From Tessaracoccus sp. OS52 (GTDB lineage: Bacteria; Actinomycetota; Actinomycetes; Propionibacteriales; Propionibacteriaceae): a stretch of 64,000 bases of DNA. The DNA is taken from the NCBI RefSeq assembly GCF_020687685.1, contig NZ_JAJEWM010000001.1:1612001-1676000 (forward strand), read 5' to 3'. The translations under genes were made by a program, and so were the position numbers. Numbering within the stretch: position 1 is the stretch's first letter; every line of letters begins with the position of its first letter. The notes below the pieces were generated by a model that was not told the DNA's origin, did no database searches, and saw only the letters and a program-made list of their open reading frames with translations. Below, piece by piece: positions 37,737 to 44,467 of this stretch.

Positions 37737-38293
37737 CAGATCTCGCTGAGCTCGGCTTCCTTGGCCTTCAGCAGGTCATCAATGCTGTCCACGAACTTCT
37801 TGGTAGAGGCGTCCAGCGCCTTCTCCGCGCGGGCGAGCTCGTCCTCGCTGATCTCGCCGTCCTTCTGCAGCTTCTTGAGCTGATCCATGGCGTGGCGACG
37901 GACGTTGCGCACCGCCACCCGGGCATCTTCAGCCTTGCCCTTGGCCATCTTGACGTACTCCTTGCGGCGCTCCTGTGTGAGCTCGGGCATCACCACGCGG
38001 ATGGAGTTGCCGTCATTGCCAGGATTGACCCCGAGGTCGGCGTCGCGGATGGCCTTCTCGATTGCGGCGATGGCACTGCGATCGAAGGGGGTGATGAGCA
38101 GTGAACGCGGATCCGTGGAGGTGAACGAGGCCAGCTGCTGCAGCGGCGTGGGGGCACCGTAGTAGTCAGCGTTGATCCCGGCGAACATCGCGGGGTGCGC
38201 CCTTCCCGTCCGGATGCTGGCGAGGTCCTCGCGTGCGAAGTCCACCGCCTGCTGCATCTTGGTCTGGGCTTCCTTCTGGGTTTCGGCGATCAT
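37736..38293 (-). CDS. frr: Ribosome recycling factor
   Basis: 185 aa, the standard length. Acts with EF-G to split post-termination ribosomes. Typical segments: the helix MQQAVDFAREDLASIRTGRA near the start, the GAPTPLQQLASF strand, and the C-terminal KKLQKDGEISEDELARAEKA coiled helix. It sits 23 bp after pyrH in the rpsB-tsf-pyrH-frr-cdsA order conserved across bacteria. Confidence 0.97.
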   Translation of the reverse strand: MIAETQKEAQTKMQQAVDFAREDLASIRTGRAHPAMFAGINADYYGAPTPLQQLASFTSTDPRSLLITPFDRSAIAAIEKAIRDADLGVNPGNDGNSIRVVMPELTQERRKEYVKMAKGKAEDARVAVRNVRRHAMDQLKKLQKDGEISEDELARAEKALDASTKKFVDSIDDLLKAKEAELSEI

Positions 38294-38316
38294 GACCGCC
38301 CTCCTTTCGTGGTGGG

Positions 38317-39030
38317 TCAGCGGGTGACAAGCGTCCCGATGTGCTCGCCATTGACGACGCGAGCGATGTTGCCGGGCTTCGACAGGTTGAAGAACACGAT
38401 GTTCAGGTTGTTGTCGCGCGCCAACGCGATCGCGGTGGCATCCGCCACCTTCAGGTCCTCGGAAAGGAACTGGTCGAACGTCAGTCGGTCGAACTTCGTG
38501 GCGTCCGGATCGGTGCTGGGGTCCGCGGTGTAGACGCCATCGACTCCCTGCTTTCCCATCAACAGGACCTCGGCGCCAATCTCGAGTGCACGCTGCGCAG
38601 CCACCGTGTCGGTGGAGAAGTACGGCATGCCCGAGCCAGCACCGAAGATCACCAGGCGCCCCTTCTCCAGGTGGCGTTCCGCGCGGCGTGGGATGTAGGG
38701 CTCTGCGACCTGCCCCATCGTGATGGCGGACTGCACCCGGGTGTTGATGCCTTCCTTCTCGCAGAAGTCCTGCAGCGCGATGCTGTTCATGACCGTGCCC
38801 AGCATGCCCATGTAGTCGGCCCGGTCACGGTCCATGCCGCTCTGGCTCAACTCGGCACCACGGAAGTAGTTGCCGCCGCCCACGACCACGGCCACCTGCA
38901 CACCGTCATTGACGACGTCGGCGATCTCCTTGGCGATGCTCCTGACGGTGTCAGGATCCACACCGAGCTTTCCGCCACCGAAGACCTCGCCGGACAGCTT
39001 GAGCAGCACCCGCCTGTATCGCTTCGTCAT
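38317..39030 (-). CDS. pyrH: Uridylate kinase
   Basis: 237 aa; ATG at 39030 with GAGGGG upstream, preferred over an in-frame start further up at 39135 that would run into the palindrome. Hexameric amino-acid-kinase-fold enzyme making UDP from UMP. Visible motifs: [12 protein letters not shown] (residues 8-19), [15 protein letters not shown] near 52, and the Asp in [18 protein letters not shown] near 160. It follows tsf, with a strong palindrome in the gap. Confidence 0.96.
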   Translation of the reverse strand: MTKRYRRVLLKLSGEVFGGGKLGVDPDTVRSIAKEIADVVNDGVQVAVVVGGGNYFRGAELSQSGMDRDRADYMGMLGTVMNSIALQDFCEKEGINTRVQSAITMGQVAEPYIPRRAERHLEKGRLVIFGAGSGMPYFSTDTVAAQRALEIGAEVLLMGKQGVDGVYTADPSTDPDATKFDRLTFDQFLSEDLKVADATAIALARDNNLNIVFFNLSKPGNIARVVNGEHIGTLVTR

Positions 39031-39103
39031 GGTTCCCCTCGGGGTTGGTGGTTGCGGTCGGTTCGGTGAAAGCCTATCGTCCCCGGGCGGACCCCGGACA
39101 CAG

Positions 39104-39145
39104 ACGGTGGCGTGTGCCGCGAGTACTCGCGGCACACGCCACCGT
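39104..39145. terminator. Perfect 42-bp palindrome between tsf and pyrH
   Basis: Each arm is 21 bases with no unpaired centre (axis between 39124 and 39125; core GCGAGTACTCGC). It starts 12 bp after the tsf stop and ends 74 bp before the pyrH start. A partial terminator that lowers pyrH relative to rpsB-tsf is likely; there is no T-tract on the minus-strand side. Confidence 0.65.
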
Positions 39146-39156
39146 TTGATGACTTG

Positions 39157-39969
39157 TCAGGCTGTGATGGCGAAGCGCGCGAAGCGCGTCACCTCGGCGC
39201 CGGCGGCCTTCAGCAGGTCACCGACGGACTTCTTGTCCTCCCAGACTGCCGGCTGGTCAAGGAGTGCAACGTCCTTGTAGTAGCCACCGAGACGGCCCTC
39301 GACGATGCGCGTGATGGCACCCTCGGGCTTGCCCTCCTCGCGGGCGGTCGCTTCTGCGATGCGACGCTCGTTCTCCACGATGTCGGCCGGGACCTGGTCC
39401 CGCGAGACGTAGGTGGGGCTCATGGACGCGATCTGCATCGCGACCTGGTGGGCGAGGGTCTCGTCCCCACCGGTGTACTCCACGAGTACGCCGACCTGCG
39501 GAGGCAGGTCTGCGGCCCGGCGGTGGAGGTACAGGTGGGTGGTGCCGTCGAAGTTCGCAGCGTTGACCACCGAGATGTTCTCGCCGATCTTCACGCCGAG
39601 TTCCTTGACCGCCTGCTCCACCGTCTCACCGGAGGCGAGCGTGGCAGCGTTGGTCGACTCCACGTCGGTGGCGCCGCTGGCCAGCACTGCGTCGACGATC
39701 TGGTCTCCCAGCCCGACGAACTCGGCGTTCTTCGCAACGAAGTCGGTCTCGGCTGCGAACTGGATCAGGACGCCCTGCTTGCCCGCGACGATCCCGTTGG
39801 CGGCCTCGCGGTCAGCCCGCTTGGCAGCCTTGGCGAGACCGTGCACGCGAAGCACCTCAACGGCCTTCTCGAAATCACCCTCGGCCTCGACCAGGGCATT
39901 CTTGGCGTCCATCATGCCGGCGCCAGTGGCGTCGCGGAGCTTCTTAACGTCTGCGGCGGTGATTGCCAT
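39157..39969 (-). CDS. tsf: Elongation factor Ts
   Basis: 270 aa. Nucleotide exchange factor for EF-Tu. The N-terminal signature KKLRDATGAGMMDAKNALVE (residues 9-28) is intact, followed by AKAAKRADREAANGIVAGK and the TDFVAKNAEFVGL motif that contacts EF-Tu. It has the single-repeat core length typical of actinobacteria. It follows rpsB by 29 bp and is followed by a long palindrome. Confidence 0.96.
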   Translation of the reverse strand: MAITAADVKKLRDATGAGMMDAKNALVEAEGDFEKAVEVLRVHGLAKAAKRADREAANGIVAGKQGVLIQFAAETDFVAKNAEFVGLGDQIVDAVLASGATDVESTNAATLASGETVEQAVKELGVKIGENISVVNAANFDGTTHLYLHRRAADLPPQVGVLVEYTGGDETLAHQVAMQIASMSPTYVSRDQVPADIVENERRIAEATAREEGKPEGAITRIVEGRLGGYYKDVALLDQPAVWEDKKSVGDLLKAAGAEVTRFARFAITA

Positions 39970-39998
39970 CAGTCACATTTCCCGTCTGGGTAGGAGGA

Positions 39999-40958
39999 TT
40001 ACTTGGTTTCGGTGGTCTCGTCGACGGTGTCCTCATCGGCCTGGGCAGGAGCCTCAGCGACCTCAGCCTCAGCAGCAGGAGCCTCAGCGACCTCAGCCTC
40101 AGCGACCTCAGCCTCAGCGGCAGGAGCCTCAGCGGCAGGAGCCTCAGCGACCTCCGGGGCGGTGGCTTCGGCCTCGGCCGCAGCAGTCTCCGCCTCGGAC
40201 TTGGCGAGGAGTTCGAGCTCCCAGTCGGGCATGGGCTCAGCGACGGCCTCGTCTCCCGACTTCCCGGACGAACGCTCGATCAGGCCTGCCGCGACGGCGT
40301 CGGCGACGATCCGGGTGAGCAGTGCAACAGAGCGAATCGCGTCGTCATTGCCGGGGACGGCGAAGTCGACCTCGTCCGGGTCGCAGTTGGTGTCGAGGAT
40401 GCCCACGACGGGGATGTGCAGCTTGCGGGCCTCGTCGACGGCGAGGTGCTCCTTCTTGGTGTCGACGATCCAGACCGCCTGCGGGGTCCTCGACATGTCG
40501 CGGATGCCGCCGAGGGTCTTGTCGAGCTTGATCTTCTCCCGCTCGAGCTGCAGCAGTTCCTTCTTGGTGAGGCCGCTTGCCGCCACGTCGGTGAAGTCCA
40601 TGACCTCAAGCTCCTTGAGGCGCTGGATGCGCTTGGAGACGGTCCCGAAGTTGGTGAGCATGCCACCCAGCCAGCGCTGGTTGACATATGGCATCCCGAC
40701 ACGGGTGGCCTGCTCGGCGATGGCTTCCTGGGCCTGCTTCTTGGTCCCCACGAAGAGGACCTGGCCGCCGCGGGAAACCGTGGACTTGACGAAGGCGTAG
40801 GCCTTGTCGATGTAGCTCAGGGAGAGCTGGAGGTCGATGATGTAGATGCCGTTGCGCTCGGCGAAGATGAACCGCTTCATCTTGGGGTTCCAACGACGGG
40901 TCTGGTGCCCGAAGTGGACGCCGGACTCCAACAACTGGCGGGTGGTGACGACGGCCAT
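39999..40958 (-). CDS. rpsB: 30S ribosomal protein S2
   Basis: 319 aa from the ATG at 40958 (AAAGGAA upstream). The S2 core (residues 1-235) shows [19 protein letters not shown] near the start and [13 protein letters not shown] near 97. The tail after about 245 is an Ala/Glu-rich repeat ([13 protein letters not shown] type), low in complexity and encoded by imperfect repeats of about 15-30 bp (40050-40155). Such tails are common in actinobacterial S2. A promoter and leader hairpin are visible upstream. Confidence 0.96.
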   Translation of the reverse strand: MAVVTTRQLLESGVHFGHQTRRWNPKMKRFIFAERNGIYIIDLQLSLSYIDKAYAFVKSTVSRGGQVLFVGTKKQAQEAIAEQATRVGMPYVNQRWLGGMLTNFGTVSKRIQRLKELEVMDFTDVAASGLTKKELLQLEREKIKLDKTLGGIRDMSRTPQAVWIVDTKKEHLAVDEARKLHIPVVGILDTNCDPDEVDFAVPGNDDAIRSVALLTRIVADAVAAGLIERSSGKSGDEAVAEPMPDWELELLAKSEAETAAAEAEATAPEVAEAPAAEAPAAEAEVAEAEVAEAPAAEAEVAEAPAQADEDTVDETTETK

Positions 40959-40974
40959 GGCCGTTCCTTTCACT

Positions 40975-40993
40975 GCGGACACGATGTGTCCGC
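40975..40993 (-). promoter_or_regulatory. rpsB: Leader hairpin just upstream of rpsB
   Basis: GCGGACAC (40975-40982) and GTGTCCGC (40986-40993) form a perfect 8-bp stem with a 3-nt loop, 16 bp before the rpsB start and just before the ribosome site. rpsB leaders in other bacteria bind S2 for feedback control; whether this stem does so is inference. Confidence 0.4.
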
Positions 40994-41156
40994 CACTGCT
41001 CGGGTGGGCGCGGTGGCCCACGGTGGTTTCGTGACCCCTCTTGAGAGGCCTTCCTGATGCGCCCGGTGATGGCACCCGCTGGCGGGACCACGCGACCACC
41101 GGCGGTTCCCCGCGCAGCGCATGCGATGTCAACCGGACAGACCGGTCGCGATGGTC

Positions 41157-41186
41157 ATTCTAGACTCCCACGCGCTCGGGTGCCAA
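41157..41186 (-). promoter_or_regulatory. rpsB: Promoter of the rpsB-tsf transcript
   Basis: On the minus strand TTGGCA (41181-41186) and TAGAAT (41157-41162) are separated by 18 bp, a good match to a sigma-70-type housekeeping promoter. The start point would fall near 41150, leaving a leader of about 190 nt before rpsB. Confidence 0.65.
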
Positions 41187-41193
41187 CCGGGCG

Positions 41194-41811
41194 CTACCGT
41201 TCAAGCACGACGCGGAGCCACGCGGACACCACCGAGGCGATGCCCGGCAGGTCCTTCTTGAGTGCGTGGTCGCCTTCCACCAGCACCACCCGGCACGTCC
41301 GCGATCCCTCGGGGCGTCCGAAGGGGTCGCGCTTGCCCTGGACCACCAGGACCGGAACGCCGACGCCGGTGAGTTCGTCCTGCCGGGACTTTTCCGGGCG
41401 ACCGGGGGGATGCAGTGGGAACGCGAGGCACAGTACACCCGCGCAACCTGTTGCCTCCCAGGTCCGGCACGCCACCCTGGCCCCGAACGAGCGGCCACCG
41501 GTCACCAACGGCACCCCCGCGAAGGACCCTGCCGACAGGTGTCGGGCGACCGTGGTCCAGGCCAGGTCCGCCTGGGCGGCTGGGGCCGGGGCCCTCCTTC
41601 CCGCCACGCGGTAGGGCTGTTCCACGAGTGCGACCGCGCAGCCGAGACCCAGGGCGGAGTCGGCAGCGATCCGCAGGTCGCCCGCGCCGACGCCCCCACC
41701 GGCGCCGTGGCCGAGCATCAGCAGCCCAGTCGGCACCGAGCCGGCCGGCCGCATCAGGTGGACGCGCGCGGGGCCGTGGGGCGTCGCCACCTCCGAGATC
41801 TCCGGCTCCAT
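41194..41811 (-). CDS. Alpha/beta hydrolase (KANL3/Tex30-like, dienelactone hydrolase fold)
   Basis: 205 aa from the ATG at 41811. The oxyanion region LMLGHGAGGGVGAGD (about residues 31-45), the nucleophile elbow GGRSFGAR (Ser near 111), the acid strand VLVVQGKRDPFG near 160 and the catalytic His in VEGDHALKK near 187 are all present. It resembles small cytosolic hydrolases of unknown substrate. The open frame continues far upstream across the M23 gene, but that extension has no start context and is antisense to a clear gene, so the short form is chosen. Confidence 0.8.
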   Translation of the reverse strand: MEPEISEVATPHGPARVHLMRPAGSVPTGLLMLGHGAGGGVGAGDLRIAADSALGLGCAVALVEQPYRVAGRRAPAPAAQADLAWTTVARHLSAGSFAGVPLVTGGRSFGARVACRTWEATGCAGVLCLAFPLHPPGRPEKSRQDELTGVGVPVLVVQGKRDPFGRPEGSRTCRVVLVEGDHALKKDLPGIASVVSAWLRVVLER

Positions 41812-41880
41812 TCCCCGAATGCTACTTCCCCACCTGTGGACAGTGACGGCGCGGACAGCGGCGCACCCACAGTGTTGGAC

Positions 41881-42783
41881 ATGCGTCCATTCCTGACCCT
41901 CGTCCCACTCCTCCTGCTGCTGTTGTTCCCCCGGGCCGCACACGCCGACGGTGGCCTCGAACTGGATCCGCCGGTCCCGGGGGCGGTCCTGAAGTCCTTC
42001 AGTACCGGGCCGGAGCGCTGGTCGCCGGGGCACCGTGGCGTGGATCTTGCCGGCCGGGCGGGCGAGGAGGTGCGGGCCGCGGCGGTGGGGGTTGTGTTCT
42101 TCGCCGGCAGCGTCGCCGGCAGACCATCGGTGTCGGTGGACCACGGCAACGGACTGCGCACCACCTACACGCCGGTACGGGGATCTGTGGCCAAGGGCGA
42201 CGTCGTGGCCGCGGGTGACGTCGTCGGCACGCTCGCCCCGGGCCACTGCGCATCCGCCTGCCTCCACTGGGGACTGACCGACGGAACGGACCATTTCGAC
42301 CCGCTGGCCTACACCGGGGTGCGTCAGGTCCGGCTCCTCCCCGTCGGCAGCGCCGCGCGGCCGAGCCCGCAGTTCAGGGCGGCAACCACGAAGATGAGCG
42401 CCGGCAACCTGCCGGTCAAGGGGCGGATAAGCTCCCGGTTCGGAATGCGGACGCACCCGGTCACTGGGGTCCACAAGTTGCACGATGGCGTGGACATCGC
42501 CACCGGCTGCGGGCAACCCGTCGTGACGCCATGGACGGGAACGGTCACGACGGTCCAGCACCATCCCGCCTACGGGAACAGGGTGATCATCGAACACGCG
42601 GACGGCCTCAGCGCCTACGCGCACCTGCAGAAGATGTCTGTGCGCAAGGGACAGCGCCTCCAGGCAGGGACGCCCGTGGGCACCGTCGGTTCCACGGGTT
42701 TGTCGACCGGTTGTCACCTCCACTGGATGGCCTGGACCGGGGGGCGGCTGGTGGATCCGCTTACACTCGTCGGTTCGCGGTGA
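41881..42783 (+). CDS. Secreted protein with two M23 (LytM) peptidase domains
   Basis: 300 aa. A signal peptide (FLTLVPLLLLLLFPRAAHA, cleavage about residue 22) directs export. Domain 1 (about 35-155) has the zinc motif H-x3-D as HRGVDL (H51, D55), but the H-x-H motif reads CLH (C127, H129). Domain 2 (about 178-296) is canonical: HDGVDI (H201, D205) and HLH (H279, H281). These domains cut peptidoglycan cross-bridges or, when degenerate, activate amidases. An M23 gene next to rpsB is common in actinobacteria; the tandem form looks unusual. The stop directly abuts the xerC stop on the other strand. The start lacks a clear ribosome site. Confidence 0.85.
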   Translation: MRPFLTLVPLLLLLLFPRAAHADGGLELDPPVPGAVLKSFSTGPERWSPGHRGVDLAGRAGEEVRAAAVGVVFFAGSVAGRPSVSVDHGNGLRTTYTPVRGSVAKGDVVAAGDVVGTLAPGHCASACLHWGLTDGTDHFDPLAYTGVRQVRLLPVGSAARPSPQFRAATTKMSAGNLPVKGRISSRFGMRTHPVTGVHKLHDGVDIATGCGQPVVTPWTGTVTTVQHHPAYGNRVIIEHADGLSAYAHLQKMSVRKGQRLQAGTPVGTVGSTGLSTGCHLHWMAWTGGRLVDPLTLVGSR

Positions 42784-43689
42784 TCAAGCTCGCGGGTGGG
42801 CCTGCCGGAAGGCATCCCTCAGGCGCTGGGAGGTGACGTGCGTGTAGATCTGGGTCGTCGCCACCGACGAGTGCCCCAGCAGTTCCTGTACGGAACGCAG
42901 GTCTGCACCGCCCTCGAGGAGGTGGGTGGCCATGGCGTGTCGCAGCCCGTGGGGGCCGACCTCGGCACCGCCGGCGCGGGTCGCCTCATGAACCACCCGA
43001 CGGGCCACCCGCGGGTCGAGCCTTCCCCCGCGGGCACCGAGGAAGACCAGATCTGGGCTGGCCGTCACGGCAACCAGATCGCGCACCGCCAGCCACTCCT
43101 CGAGGGCCCTGCGCGCTGGCGCACCCATGGGGACGCTGCGTTCCTTTCCACCCTTGCCCATCACCCGGACGGTCCCGCGCTCGGTGTCGACGTCACGCAG
43201 CCCGATGCCGCACAGCTCGGACACCCGCAGGCCGCTGGCATAGAGCAGTTCCACCAGCGCGAGGTCCCGTGCCGCGATCGGTCCCTCCCCCTCCGCCACT
43301 CGGGTTCGGGTGGATTCGAGGCTGTCGCCAACTGCCGAGGCGGACGGGACCTTCGGCAGCCTGCGCTGGCGCTTCGGCGCCCGGAGCCGACTCGCGGGAT
43401 CCACCGCCAGCAGCCCCTCCACCTTCACCGCCCAGGAGAAGAAGCCCCGCACGCATGCGACACGGCGCTGCACCGTCGCCGGCGCCGCCCCGGCCTCGGA
43501 CATGTCCGCGAGCCACGCGCGCAACGTCTGAAGGGTCACTTGCGCGGGGGGCCGCTGCGCATACCCGGCAAGGGCGCGCAGGTCTGACAGGTAGGCCCGG
43601 ACGGTGTGCGCGGACAGCCCCTGGTCAGTCTCAAGGTGTCTGCGGTACTCGTCGAGCACCGCTTGCCACGCCTGGCTCGCCTGCGTCAT
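42784..43689 (-). CDS. xerC: Tyrosine recombinase XerC
   Basis: 301 aa; ATG at 43689. N-terminal SAM-like core-binding domain (about 8-95) and C-terminal catalytic domain with the R in LLYASGLRVSELCG (about 169), the Lys in VMGKGGKERSVPM, H-x-x-R in GPHGLRHAMATHLL near 245, and LGHSSVATTQIYTHV with the nucleophile Tyr near 279. It resolves chromosome dimers with XerD at dif. Size and context (between M23 and def, near rpsB) fit XerC rather than a phage integrase. Confidence 0.93.
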   Translation of the reverse strand: MTQASQAWQAVLDEYRRHLETDQGLSAHTVRAYLSDLRALAGYAQRPPAQVTLQTLRAWLADMSEAGAAPATVQRRVACVRGFFSWAVKVEGLLAVDPASRLRAPKRQRRLPKVPSASAVGDSLESTRTRVAEGEGPIAARDLALVELLYASGLRVSELCGIGLRDVDTERGTVRVMGKGGKERSVPMGAPARRALEEWLAVRDLVAVTASPDLVFLGARGGRLDPRVARRVVHEATRAGGAEVGPHGLRHAMATHLLEGGADLRSVQELLGHSSVATTQIYTHVTSQRLRDAFRQAHPRA

Positions 43690-43757
43690 GGCAACCAGTA
43701 TCGCCGAGGCGGCATACTGGTTGACTGCGAACACGCGTGCACCGAGGAGAGACCCAC

Positions 43758-44366
43758 ATGGCCCTGGACCTGACCACAGGCGGCAAGATCCGTCCGATCA
43801 CCCGATGGGGAACCCCGGTCATGCACTCCCGGACCAGGCCGGTCACCGAGTTCGGCGAGGAACTGCACGAGCTGGTCCGCGACATGTTCGCAACCATGCG
43901 GGCAGCCGAGGGCGTCGGGCTGGCGGCCACCCAGGTGGGCGTTGACCTGGCCGTGTTCGTCTACGACTGCCCGGACGCCGATGACATCGTGCGTCGGGGG
44001 GTGGTGTGCAACCCGGTGATCGAGCTTCCCACCGGCAAGGACCGGAACCTGGACGGCAGCGAGGAGGGCTGCCTCTCATATCCGGGCGGCTACCAGAGCG
44101 TGGCGCGACCGGACACCGCGCGTTGTACCGGTCAGGATGCCGAGGGCAACGACGTCGACCTGGTCGGCACCGGACTACTGGCCCGCTGTTTCCAGCACGA
44201 GACCGATCACCTCAACGGCACGGTCTTCGGGGACCGGCTCTCCGTCCGCGCCCGCCGCAAGCTGGACGAGCAGGCCCAGGAACTCGCCTACCGCTACCCC
44301 GAGGACTGGCCGGTCTCCCCCAAGCGGGTGGCCACCCCGGAGCAGGCGGAAATCTCCGAGGCTTAA
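43758..44366 (+). CDS. def: Peptide deformylase
   Basis: 202 aa; ATG at 43758 after GAGGAGA. Removes the N-terminal formyl group from nascent proteins with a bound metal ion. All three motifs are visible: GVGLAATQVG (about residues 53-62), EEGCLSYPG (about 103-111) with the metal Cys, and QHETDHLNG (about 149-157) with the two metal His and catalytic Glu. The C-terminal extension is typical of actinobacterial enzymes. Confidence 0.95.
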   Translation: MALDLTTGGKIRPITRWGTPVMHSRTRPVTEFGEELHELVRDMFATMRAAEGVGLAATQVGVDLAVFVYDCPDADDIVRRGVVCNPVIELPTGKDRNLDGSEEGCLSYPGGYQSVARPDTARCTGQDAEGNDVDLVGTGLLARCFQHETDHLNGTVFGDRLSVRARRKLDEQAQELAYRYPEDWPVSPKRVATPEQAEISEA

Positions 44367-44384
44367 CCCTGAGTGCACCTTCTG

Positions 44385-44403
44385 GACATGTAGCGTTCAT
44401 GTC
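44385..44403. promoter_or_regulatory. Inverted repeat upstream of the secreted nuclease
   Basis: GACATG-N7-CATGTC is a perfect 6-bp inverted repeat between def and the nuclease gene, 65 bp before its start. It may be an operator. The 101-bp gap shows no other clear signal. Confidence 0.3.
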
Positions 44404-44467
44404 TCCCGGGCCCCGAATTAACCGTGGCTACCTAGGGTCGCTGATGACCCCTAACAGAAGGTGATCC

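Noticed and set aside
41812-42723. Upstream extension of the alpha/beta hydrolase frame
   Set aside because: It is antisense to the M23 gene, which has a signal peptide and two recognisable domains; the hydrolase fold is complete from the ATG at 41811.
42784-43689. Phage or island integrase
   Set aside because: Length, context between M23 and def, and sequence fit the housekeeping XerC; no att repeats or tRNA nearby.
44385-44467. PHO box for phosphate control of the nuclease
   Set aside because: A GTTCAT word is present, but no second direct repeat at the expected spacing.
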